Source: JBBSMX01 sp038232935
GTDB lineage: Bacteria; Bacteroidota; Rhodothermia; Rhodothermales; JANQRZ01
DNA: 53,757 nucleotides
Reading direction: 5' to 3'
Assembly: GCA_038232935.1 (NCBI GenBank)
Contig: JBBSMX010000012.1
Coordinates: 1 to 53,757 of the forward strand
Under the pieces are notes generated by a model. The model saw only the letters and a program-made list of their open reading frames with translations, searched no databases and had not been told where the DNA came from. A program made the translations under genes and the position numbers. Shown piece after piece: positions 34,565 to 42,202 of this stretch (position 1 is the first letter of the stretch; every line of letters starts with the position of its first letter).

Positions 34565-36013
34565 TCACCCGATGACGACGGGCTCCTGTGCGGCGAAGGC
34601 CTCCTGAAGCGCGTTCGCCGCGTCGGCGCGCAGCGCGTCGGCGTCGGCGTGGCGCTCGCTGAGGCGGGCTACGCCGATGACGAGGGGCAGCCCTTTCTCG
34701 GCGGCGCGGTCGCGCACATCGTCCGCCCAATCTTCGAGGGCCTCGGTATCCCCGTGCAGGAAGACGCCGTACATCTGTTCGCCGAAGCGCTCCACGCGGC
34801 CGTGATGGGGGTGATCTTCGAGGTGGAGCCGCAGCTCGCGCTCAGCCGCGGCGACGGCGTCGGCTCCGTCCTCAGCGGTCTCTTCCGCATCGGCGCGGTA
34901 GACGAGCGCGAGCGCGAGGGGCTGCTCCTGCGCACGGGCACGGCTCATCTCCTCCGTGATGATGGAGCGGCGCGTCGGGACGGTGCGCTGGTTGGCCTCG
35001 GCGTCCTCGGGCTGCGCGAGCATCGTGCCGAGCAGCCCGGCGTAGCTGAGCAGGAGGGTGCGCTGACGCTCGGTGAAGCTGACCTGGTCGGAGGCGAGGT
35101 CTACGACGAGGAAGACCGGCTGGCCCTGCTCGTCCTTCACTGGCAGGACCGCCACGCCGCCGACGTGGACGGGCTGGCGGTAGTAGGGGAGCGCCCGGAT
35201 GAGCGGGTCGTTCTCTTCGAGGACCGTGAGGGGGCGGGCGAGCGAGACCTGGCTGGCGAGGTGGTCGGCGGCGGCGAAGCGGCCGTCGTGGCGGACCGCC
35301 GGGCTGTGCGAGAGCGCAGCTTCGAGGGTGTAGGCGTCGCCCGAACGGTCGGTCGAGAAGAGGGCGACGGTCTGGACCTCGGTGGCGGCCCACAGGGCGC
35401 GGAGGTACGAGTTGATGGCCGTCGGCGAGTGGACGCGCCAGAACGCCGAGTCGTCGCGGGACTGCAGCGTGCGGACGGGCTCGACGCGGCGTCCGGTCCG
35501 GGCGGCGGGTTGCGCCACGCGCTCGGGCTCAGGCTCGTCGTGATACCCCGCCTCAGCGTCCTCTTCTTCGGCGACCGGTTCGTCTTCGTATTCGTCTTCG
35601 TAGGCGACCGGGTCGGGATCACCGCTGAATCGGGACGGGCTCTCGTCGAGGTCAGAATCCAAGTCGGGCTCCAGCTCGGCCTCGAAGTCGTCCGCGACGG
35701 CGAGATTCCAGCCGTCTTCCTCGACGTCGTGGTGCTCGCTCGACGCGGAGGGTTCGGCATACTCAGACGCCGCCTGCCTGGGCCGGATGTCCGAGATCCC
35801 GACGGAGCGGAGCTCGGCTTCTCGAGAAGCGGCGAGGTCGCCCCGGTTCCGCTCAGAGGCGGCTCGGCGACGGCGTTTGACCGCGAGAGCGACGAGCGTG
35901 AGCAGAGCGAGGAGGGCGAAGGCCCCGGCGATGCCGAGGAGCAGAACGTTATCCATCAGGTATCCAAGGACGGCCGCAATGACGGCTAGCGCAATGACGG
36001 TCACTCGGGCCAT
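34565..36013 (-). CDS. Membrane protein with acidic linker, GAF-like domain and degenerate GGDEF-like domain
   Basis: The 482-residue protein has two N-terminal transmembrane segments (MARVTVIALAVIAAVLGYLM, then NVLLLGIAGAFALLALLTLV). A long Asp/Glu-rich linker follows (residues about 85-185). A GAF-like sensor reads ALWAATEVQTVALFSTD through VLPVKDEQGQPVFLVVDLAS. The last 120 residues follow the GGDEF pattern, but the active loop is RFGEQMYGVFL where a cyclase has R-x-GGDEF. It is therefore probably not a diguanylate cyclase and may bind a nucleotide or act as a scaffold. Start at ATG 36013 puts the membrane helix first. Confidence 0.7.
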   Translation of the reverse strand: MARVTVIALAVIAAVLGYLMDNVLLLGIAGAFALLALLTLVALAVKRRRRAASERNRGDLAASREAELRSVGISDIRPRQAASEYAEPSASSEHHDVEEDGWNLAVADDFEAELEPDLDSDLDESPSRFSGDPDPVAYEDEYEDEPVAEEEDAEAGYHDEPEPERVAQPAARTGRRVEPVRTLQSRDDSAFWRVHSPTAINSYLRALWAATEVQTVALFSTDRSGDAYTLEAALSHSPAVRHDGRFAAADHLASQVSLARPLTVLEENDPLIRALPYYRQPVHVGGVAVLPVKDEQGQPVFLVVDLASDQVSFTERQRTLLLSYAGLLGTMLAQPEDAEANQRTVPTRRSIITEEMSRARAQEQPLALALVYRADAEETAEDGADAVAAAERELRLHLEDHPHHGRVERFGEQMYGVFLHGDTEALEDWADDVRDRAAEKGLPLVIGVARLSERHADADALRADAANALQEAFAAQEPVVIG

Positions 36014-36279
36014 GGTGCTGTGCGCCAGCCGCGTAGATCGAAGAGGAAATGCCGGCTTGAATCTACCGGCACGCGGCGTCGATGTCAACAGATGCACGCG
36101 GCATGGGCACGGCTATATCAAGATGAGAAATAACGTTTCTAGAGAGCATCATCCACCCCACACGGGAGCGATTGCGTACCCTGCGACATTATCTAAATCC
36201 CTGGATTTTAATCTGGAATAATGCCTGTATTCGACCTGTCGTACTGCCGATCGACTGGAAACCCGCACGCCTCACTGCC

Positions 36280-36774
36280 ATGCCTCGACTGCCTGTCTTC
36301 CTCACACGCCTGAGCCTCGCTCTGCTGCTCGCGGCACCGGCCGTCGCGCAGGAAGGCACGCTCGCCGACCTTGCCGTTCAAAAGGGCGTGTACGACGAGG
36401 AAAGCTTCGTCGGAGAAGAGGCCGTCTTTTTTATCGCTGTCACCAACGACGGGCCGGATGCGGCCAGTGGCGTCGCCATCGCCGACGTCCTACCGGAAGG
36501 GCTCGCCTACGCTGCCGCCCGACCGACTCGCGGCGACTACGATCCTAGCACGGGCGCGTGGAACGTCGGGACGCTCGCCGAGGGAGACACCGAGACGCTG
36601 GAGCTGACCGTTGCCCTCACGTCCGAAGGGGTCGTTCAGAACTGCGCGGCCGTCCACGCCTCCGATCAGCAGGACCCCAACGCCACCAACGACACCGACT
36701 GCGCTCACGTCTACGTCCGCCCGAAGCGGGAGAAGATGGTCCCGCTCGCCGCCGCCTTTCCGACCGTACGCTGA
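36280..36774 (+). CDS. Secreted single-domain DUF11 protein
   Basis: The 164-residue protein has a signal peptide (MPRLPVFLTRLSLALLLAAP, cleaved near AVAQ) and one DUF11 immunoglobulin-like repeat: ADLAVQKGVYDEESFVGEEA, then TNDGPDAASGVAIADVLPEG and WNVGTLAEGDTETLELTVAL. DUF11 modules are usually repeated in large surface adhesins, so a free single copy is unusual but intact. The C-terminus is basic (RPKREKMV), with no T9SS domain. Confidence 0.85.
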   Translation: MPRLPVFLTRLSLALLLAAPAVAQEGTLADLAVQKGVYDEESFVGEEAVFFIAVTNDGPDAASGVAIADVLPEGLAYAAARPTRGDYDPSTGAWNVGTLAEGDTETLELTVALTSEGVVQNCAAVHASDQQDPNATNDTDCAHVYVRPKREKMVPLAAAFPTVR

Positions 36775-36803
36775 AGCCGCGCTGCTGACCCGGCTACCAG
36801 CGC

Positions 36804-36846
36804 GCGCCCGGCCTCTCAGGAGTGAGGGGGCCGGGCGCTCTTTTTT
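36804..36846 (+). terminator. Intrinsic terminator between DUF11 and small membrane-protein genes
   Basis: The stem gcgcccggcc (36804-36813) pairs with ggccgggcgc (36829-36838) and is followed by t-c and a run of six T (36841-36846). The T run overlaps the stop codon of the convergent small membrane-protein gene. Confidence 0.85.
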
Positions 36847-37153
36847 AGATCCGGTCGTCGAGGTACTCATGGTCGAACTCCAGCTCGACGCCGCCGATGC
36901 GCTCGGCGACGAGGTTGTACACCCAGGCCATCACGAACCCGCCGAGGAAGCCGAAGATCAGCCCGAACAGCGGGTAAAGGATCAGCATAATAAAGCCCAT
37001 CCCCGCGCCGAACCCGCCGCCGTACTCCCCACCGAGCGAGCCGACCATCGACATCACGCAGCCCACCGGCAGCGCGAAGACAAACGAGACGACCGCCACG
37101 ACGACGGCGTAGACTTTCGTGAGGGACATTGGGTCGATACGGCGCAAGATCAT
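36845..37153 (-). CDS. Small membrane protein, DUF3566-like
   Basis: The 102-residue protein starts MILRRIDPMSLTKVYAVVVA, has two hydrophobic helices separated by a Gly-rich segment (GSLGGEYGGGFGAGMGF), and ends YNLVAERIGGVELEFDHEYL. The RRIDP-S-x-KV opening and the NLVAxRxGGxE ending fit the DUF3566-type family. Function unknown. A start four codons further upstream is possible. Confidence 0.7.
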   Translation of the reverse strand: MILRRIDPMSLTKVYAVVVAVVSFVFALPVGCVMSMVGSLGGEYGGGFGAGMGFIMLILYPLFGLIFGFLGGFVMAWVYNLVAERIGGVELEFDHEYLDDRI

Positions 37154-37247
37154 GGCAGTCTCCAAGTTGGCGTGGATGGGCTCTCCCCGTTAACTACGAC
37201 GTTGCGCACTAAAATGCAACGGCTTACGCGCCGATCCTGCGGCGGAC

Positions 37248-37329
37248 TCAGGGCAGGCTTTCCGCGTAGCCGTCGGGTACCGGCACGAACGTCGGCGCGC
37301 CGGTCGGGATCGTGGCGATGCCGGCGAGA
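37248..37329 (-). pseudogene. Remnant of the 3' end of a kamA-like gene
   Basis: Read on the minus strand this piece encodes LAGIATIPTGAPTFVPVPDG followed by YAESLP and a stop. Its first part is nearly identical to the last residues of the intact gene 1.4 kb away (AGIATIPTGAPTFIYS). At DNA level 37287-37328 matches 38718-38759 at 39 of 42 positions. The Fic gene lies between the two copies, so this looks like the tail of the resident kamA left behind by the insertion. Confidence 0.75.
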
Positions 37330-37350
37330 CGGGGCCGAAGCCGACTCGAT

Positions 37351-38694
37351 TCAATCAGCCTGCGACTGACGATGAATGGCTTCCACTTTCTCCATCACTT
37401 TCTCCAAGACTCGATCTGCAAACTGAAGTGCTTCTTGTTCATTCGGGGTTTGATCGTAGCTGATGCGTATTTCGCCAACTTGAGACGCAGTAATGGAGAC
37501 GTGGTCTTTTCCTGCTGAACCTTTCACTATAAGCAGAATTTGCTTCGCCGGGTCTTTGAGATAGCCCATTAGAGTATAGTGGCGACTGAAGTTGATCCAT
37601 TCAAGTTCTGGCAACACCTCACTCATATGATCCCCTGGGGAGCTTCTTCTTCCATTGGAAAGCGTCACAATGCCCAGCTTGCGTACCTCATTGAAAAACG
37701 GTTCCAATATTGAAATTCCCTCGTCGAGCTTTGTCAGAAGAGGAGCGACGAACTGGAGAGCGACTTGTTTGAGCACCTCCGGTGAGCGCTCCACATCGGA
37801 GCGGTCAGTTTCGATTTCGCGACGAAGCAGCGCTACCCGGTGACCGAAACTGTCGGGGTCGGCCTCTCCGCGCAGGGCTCGGAGGAAGAGATCGAGGGTC
37901 GCTGCCAGTTCTTCTGAGACAAACTGCACGAGCGGTCCGAGTTCACCTCCGTCGGCCTCGGCGAGCGCTCCGTAGTAGGCCGGGCGGCGGTCCTGCCGAA
38001 TGACGGCGGGCACGTATCCGGTGCGCATCAGTACGAGGTTCATCAGCAAGCGTGCCATCCGACCGTTCCCATCGTCGAAGGGATGAATCGCTGCGAAGCG
38101 GTGGTGCAAGTCAGCCGCGAAGGGAATCGGATGGAGGTCTCCGGCTTCTGCCTGCTCCATCGTCTCCCGCGCCCAATCGACCAGGTCCTGCATCAGAGCG
38201 GGCACTTCCTCCGGACGGGCGTAATAGTGGACTTCGCCTGTGGCAGTGACGACGTGATTCCGCTGTGTCTTGAACTGTCCGGGCGTGATGGTCCTCCGGA
38301 CTCGTTGACCGTCCGGTGTCCCTGCCCACATCTCGTATGGTTCGCCCAGCAGCAGCTTATGCATCTCGCGAATCGCTACAAGGCGCAGCGGCTCGCCCCC
38401 TTGAACGACCCGCTCCAGGTAGTCGAGCGCCTCGCGGTGTCCTTTGATGTCGAGGTGATCCTTGAGGGGCTTTCCTTTCGCCGTGACGCCGTGCATGAGG
38501 AGAGCCCGCGTCTCGCCGTAGGTCAGCGAGTTGCCTTCGATGGCATTGGAGTGATACGTCCACTCCAACCGTAAGCGCTGCATGGCCTGTCCTACACGAT
38601 CCGCCTCAAGCGGACGCATGGCATCCAACTCCGCCCTCAACTCGTCTACGCGAGCAACGATACTATCAGCTTCCAAGAGCTTGAGATCGTACAT
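37351..38694 (-). CDS. Fic-domain protein, probable AMP-transferase
   Basis: The 447-residue protein carries the intact Fic catalytic motif HPFDDGNGR (residues 204-212, followed by MAR). The inhibitory motif is in the N-terminal helix (SNAIEGN, residues 49-55), as in class II Fic proteins. Residues 255-447 include a winged-helix-like region and a C-terminal domain that I do not recognise. Such enzymes transfer AMP from ATP to a protein hydroxyl and can control growth or act as toxins. The GC content, especially of 37350-37760, is clearly below that of the neighbours, and copies of the kamA end flank it, suggesting recent acquisition. Start is ATG 38694, with GTG 38700 as an alternative. Confidence 0.9.
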   Translation of the reverse strand: MYDLKLLEADSIVARVDELRAELDAMRPLEADRVGQAMQRLRLEWTYHSNAIEGNSLTYGETRALLMHGVTAKGKPLKDHLDIKGHREALDYLERVVQGGEPLRLVAIREMHKLLLGEPYEMWAGTPDGQRVRRTITPGQFKTQRNHVVTATGEVHYYARPEEVPALMQDLVDWARETMEQAEAGDLHPIPFAADLHHRFAAIHPFDDGNGRMARLLMNLVLMRTGYVPAVIRQDRRPAYYGALAEADGGELGPLVQFVSEELAATLDLFLRALRGEADPDSFGHRVALLRREIETDRSDVERSPEVLKQVALQFVAPLLTKLDEGISILEPFFNEVRKLGIVTLSNGRRSSPGDHMSEVLPELEWINFSRHYTLMGYLKDPAKQILLIVKGSAGKDHVSITASQVGEIRISYDQTPNEQEALQFADRVLEKVMEKVEAIHRQSQAD

Positions 38695-38705
38695 GAGCAC
38701 CTCAA

Positions 38706-39884
38706 TCAGCTATAGATGAACGTCGGCGCGCCCGTCGGGATCGTAGCGATGCCGGCGGGCAGGTCGATCTCCGGCAGCGTGAGGGCGGACATCTGGCCCC
38801 CGAGCGGGTTCGGCTCGGCCCAGAGGTCGCCGCGCGTGCTCTCCATCACGACGTGGTCGCCCGCACGGCCGAGGACGTAGTCGCGCGTGAGCGGCACCTT
38901 GCCGAACGGGGTGTCGAGAACGTACGTCGGCACGGCGAAACCGGAGGTATGGCCGCGCAGCCCGCGCATGATCTCCATCCCCTTCTCGATGCTCGTACGG
39001 AACGGGGCTGTCCCCCCGATGAGTTGGGCCTGGTAGATATAGTACGGCCGCACGCGCATCGCCACGAGCCCCTCGACGAGCGCCTTCATCGTGGCGACGT
39101 CGTCGTTGATGCCCCGCATCAGCACGGTCTGGTTGCCGACGGGCACGCCGGCCTCGGCGAGCTTGGCGCACGCGGCGGCGGCCTCGGGCGTGAGCTCCTT
39201 CGGGTGGTTGAAGTGGGTGTTGAGCCAGACCGGATGATGCTGCCGCAACAGGTCGCAGAGCTCGTCGGTGACGCGGTACGGCAGCGTCACCGGCAGCCGC
39301 GACCCGATCCGGATGACCTCGACGTGGTGGATCGCGCGGAGCCGGCCGAGCAGCCAGCCGAGATTGGCCTCGTTGAAGACAAGCGGGTCGCCACCGGTAA
39401 GGAGCACGTCGCGGATCTCCGGGTGTGCGGCGAGGTAGTCGATGGCCTCCTGCAACTCGTCCTTCCGCATCATGAAGTCGGCGTCGCCGACCATCCGCTT
39501 GCGGAGGCAGTAGCGACAGTAGATCGCGCACTCGGCCGTGACGCAGAACGCGACGCGGTCGGGGTAGTTGTGGATCAGGTTCTTCACCGGCGAGTGCCCC
39601 ACCTCGTCGAGCGGGTCCTCGACGCCGACGATGTCCGGCGCCATCTCGCTCATGCGCGGGACCACCTGCCGCCGCACGGGGCAGTCCGGATCGGTCCGGT
39701 CCATCAGGCTCGCGTAGTAGGGCGTGATGTTCCAGCGGAAGATGTCGCGTGTGGCTTCGATGGCGGCCAACTCGTCCGCCGTCGGCTCGATGTAGTGGCG
39801 GAGCGCGCCCTCACCATGGACTCGGTGACGCATCTGCCAGCGCCAGTCCGTCCACTCGGGCGAGCGGGGGTCGGGGGTGCTCAT
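38706..39884 (-). CDS. kamA: KamA-family radical SAM protein (lysine 2,3-aminomutase-like)
   Basis: The 392-residue protein has the radical SAM cysteines Cys119, Cys123 and Cys126 (ECAIYCRYCLRKR) and the PLP-enzyme features of the family (VLLTGGDPLVFNE, LNTHFNHPKELTPEA, NQTVLMRGINDDV). It probably moves an amino group between carbons of lysine or a related substrate, using a 4Fe-4S cluster and PLP. Its last residues (TFIYS) differ from those of the remnant beyond the Fic gene, so its C-terminus seems to have been replaced. The start overlaps the stop of the upstream zinc-ribbon gene (ATGA). Confidence 0.88.
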   Translation of the reverse strand: MSTPDPRSPEWTDWRWQMRHRVHGEGALRHYIEPTADELAAIEATRDIFRWNITPYYASLMDRTDPDCPVRRQVVPRMSEMAPDIVGVEDPLDEVGHSPVKNLIHNYPDRVAFCVTAECAIYCRYCLRKRMVGDADFMMRKDELQEAIDYLAAHPEIRDVLLTGGDPLVFNEANLGWLLGRLRAIHHVEVIRIGSRLPVTLPYRVTDELCDLLRQHHPVWLNTHFNHPKELTPEAAAACAKLAEAGVPVGNQTVLMRGINDDVATMKALVEGLVAMRVRPYYIYQAQLIGGTAPFRTSIEKGMEIMRGLRGHTSGFAVPTYVLDTPFGKVPLTRDYVLGRAGDHVVMESTRGDLWAEPNPLGGQMSALTLPEIDLPAGIATIPTGAPTFIYS

Positions 39885-40123
39885 GGCCGGCCGTCCATGT
39901 TGGGATAGCGGCGGAACGCCTTCAGCACGGCGGGGTCGCGCGTCGTTTCGAACGCCTCGCCGCATTTGCCGCAGCGGAACACGATCTCTTTGGGCTGCGC
40001 CGAGATGCCGTTGAAGAAGTTCAGCCAGCCGCCGACGCCGTAGCGCATGTCGGGCCGGGCGAAGTGGTGGTAGCGGTCGTGCCCACACGAACACGTCGGG
40101 CGCCGGGAATCGGGGGTGCTCAT
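39881..40123 (-). CDS. Small zinc-ribbon protein
   Basis: The 80-residue protein has two cysteine pairs, TCSCGHDRYHH near residue 11 and FRCGKCGEAFE near residue 50, that look like one zinc-binding ribbon. Its stop overlaps the kamA start. Its first five residues (MSTPD) and the first 14 bases of the gene are the same as those of kamA, perhaps by chance or by local duplication. The function is not known; tight coupling to kamA suggests a linked role. Confidence 0.75.
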   Translation of the reverse strand: MSTPDSRRPTCSCGHDRYHHFARPDMRYGVGGWLNFFNGISAQPKEIVFRCGKCGEAFETTRDPAVLKAFRRYPNMDGRP

Positions 40124-40184
40124 GAGGCAAACCTACGCCGTCGACGCCGCCCGGATTCGGAACGCCGCGTGGATTCGGCGGGCC

Positions 40185-41183
40185 TCACCCGAGCCCAAGA
40201 CGGCGCAGCCCGCGCGCGAGGAGGTCGGCGAGGAGGTCGGCGTACGGCCGGTTCATCAGCTCGGCGATGATGGCGAAGGTGCCGTCGGGGGCGAAGGTCG
40301 GGAGCGGGTTGATCTCCAGAAACCACGGCTTGCCGCGCTCGTCCACGCGGAAGTCCACGCGGGCGAAGTCCTTGCAGTCGAGCTTGTCGTAGATGCGGAG
40401 TGCGAGATCGCAGAGGCGTGCTTCGAGCACGCGGTCGAGCGCGCCGTGGATGACGTAGTCGAACGGCGCGGCGGGGTCCTCGTGCCGGTCGAGCGCGTGG
40501 AGGCCGATGCCGGAGTTCCGCTCTGTCGCCCGCTGCAACACGGGCAGCGCCTCGGCCGGGTCGTTCCCGACGACGGCCACCGTGAACTCGCCCCCGACGA
40601 CGAAGTGCTCGACGAGCACGTCTTGTCCGTAGAGCCGCGTCTGCCGCTCGACTTCGCGGCGCACCCCGTCTGGTGTCTCGGCTCGGCTCGACGGCGCGAT
40701 CCCCTTCGCCGTCCCCTCGTAGCGCGGCTTCACGAAGAGCGGGAACGGCGGCAGATCCGTCTCGTCCACGGCGGCGGCCGAGGCCAGCACACGCCAGTCG
40801 GGCGTGGCGATGCTGGCCGCGCGAGCGAGATCCTTTGTCCACGCTTTGTCGAGCGAGAGCGAGAGGGTGAGCGCGTCGGAGCCGAGGCACGGCACACCCG
40901 CCAGCTCCAACAAAATCGGCGCGTGGGCCTCGCGGTTGCGGCTCTCGTAGCCCTCGGCGATGTTAATGGCCGCGTCGAGATGGAGCGGGCCTTCGGTCAG
41001 CCGTTCGAGCAGACGCTGCGCCGAGCCGATGCGCACCGGCTCGTGGCCGAGTGCCCGCACGGCCGCCTCCAGCGTGGCGACGGTCTCCTCCGGTTCGTAC
41101 TCAGCGTCCCAGTCCGGCGGGGCGTCTGGCGGCGGCGACGTATCGCCGAAGCGGTCGTAGACGAGGCCGATGCGCAGGCTCAC
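40185..41183 (-). CDS. ATP-grasp protein, D-alanine--D-alanine ligase-like
   Basis: The 332-residue protein has the D-Ala-D-Ala ligase layout: an N-terminal Rossmann-like part (MSLRIGLVYDRFGD), a central domain with PLFVKPRYEGTAKGIAP and DVLVEHFVVGGEFTVAVVG, and the metal-binding end FARVDFRVDERGKPWFLEIN followed by PLPTF. The N-terminal substrate region differs from that of true Ddl enzymes, so another amino acid or small acid may be the substrate. It sits between the zinc-ribbon gene and a membrane-protein gene, overlapping the latter by four bases (GTGA). Confidence 0.82.
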   Translation of the reverse strand: MSLRIGLVYDRFGDTSPPPDAPPDWDAEYEPEETVATLEAAVRALGHEPVRIGSAQRLLERLTEGPLHLDAAINIAEGYESRNREAHAPILLELAGVPCLGSDALTLSLSLDKAWTKDLARAASIATPDWRVLASAAAVDETDLPPFPLFVKPRYEGTAKGIAPSSRAETPDGVRREVERQTRLYGQDVLVEHFVVGGEFTVAVVGNDPAEALPVLQRATERNSGIGLHALDRHEDPAAPFDYVIHGALDRVLEARLCDLALRIYDKLDCKDFARVDFRVDERGKPWFLEINPLPTFAPDGTFAIIAELMNRPYADLLADLLARGLRRLGLG

Positions 41184-42007
41184 GAGCGCGTGCGGCTGCG
41201 CCCGGACCGGGCCTGCTCGTCCTCATTCTCCGGCAGACTGTCGAGGTCGATGCGGCCGGATTCCTGTGGAGCGGCCGGGGCTGACAGCGCGGCGGCGGGC
41301 GTCGTCTCAGCGTCGCGGGCGATGAGGTCGAGCCGGTCGAGCGCATGCTCGAACCGCTTCTCCTGCCGGTCAGCGTAGAGCCCGAAGCCGAGCCGGCTGC
41401 CGCCGAACATCACCACGGCGAGGGCAGCGAACATAACCGGCACGAAGGCATCGCTGGACTCGAAGATGCCGGTGGCAAGGAATATGCCGAAGAGCAGCGC
41501 CATGACGGCGTACGCGCCTCCCGCGATGATAAACCCGAGCGACGACCCGCGCAGCGACTGCTCCACGGTGATCCGTGTCCCTCCTGCTTCGGGCTCCAGC
41601 ATCACGTGGACGGCGGCCCCGTGGCGGCGACGCGCCTGCGTCGTCCACTCGCGCACGCGCCCGACCCCACCCGCCATCCCCGGCTGGTGGAACGTCCGGC
41701 GCAGCTCGGCCACCATCTGCTCCCACGCCTCGTCGGAGATGGCGTGCGGGACGAACCGGGTGCGACGTACTTCGGTCGGGTAGCCCAGCACGCCTTTCGT
41801 CACCGGCGTGGGCATCGCCAGTTCCCTCACCGCCGCCGCGATGTGCGCCGGGTCGATGCCGGACGCCGCACCGATCTCTTGCAGTTCTCCGAGCGTGAGC
41901 TCGCCCGCGCTGGCAGCCTCGGCGCGGCTCGCCGCTTCCTGCCGCTCGGCGGCGCGCTCGAAGATGGCGCGGAGTTCGGCTTGGGAGTAGCGACGCTCGT
42001 CGTTCAT
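41180..42007 (-). CDS. Membrane protein of unknown function
   Basis: The 275-residue protein has a helical N-terminus (YSQAELRAIFERAAERQEAA) that looks like a small DNA-binding or SHOCT-like helix pair (LTLGELQEIGAASGIDPAHI). A beta-rich middle follows, then two membrane helices (GFIIAGGAYAVMALLFGIF and FVPVMFAALAVVMFGG). The end is acidic and Arg-rich. Related proteins are widespread in Rhodothermota but uncharacterised as far as I can tell. Its stop overlaps the ATP-grasp start. ATG 42007 is preferred over an in-frame TTG at 42013. Confidence 0.65.
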   Translation of the reverse strand: MNDERRYSQAELRAIFERAAERQEAASRAEAASAGELTLGELQEIGAASGIDPAHIAAAVRELAMPTPVTKGVLGYPTEVRRTRFVPHAISDEAWEQMVAELRRTFHQPGMAGGVGRVREWTTQARRRHGAAVHVMLEPEAGGTRITVEQSLRGSSLGFIIAGGAYAVMALLFGIFLATGIFESSDAFVPVMFAALAVVMFGGSRLGFGLYADRQEKRFEHALDRLDLIARDAETTPAAALSAPAAPQESGRIDLDSLPENEDEQARSGRSRTRS

Positions 42008-42202
42008 GAGCAAGGATCGAGAGGGAGAGGGATAATGTACAGCGAGACGCTTCGTACAGCCATCGGCTTTCGCGCTGCGCTCTTGTAGCGAACGAGAGGC
42101 GGGGCCAGTTTCGGTTCGCGTTAATTCCCGCCGTGCGAGGGCACTTCACGCGGGCCATGTCCGTAGCACCTCGCTCCCCCGCTCTCCCCTTTCCGACGCC
42201 CC

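Noticed and set aside
40116..41378. Plus-strand 420-codon frame opposite the ATP-grasp gene
   Set aside because: It is a shadow of the ATP-grasp and membrane-protein genes, lacking any motif, while the minus strand has clear ATP-grasp signatures.
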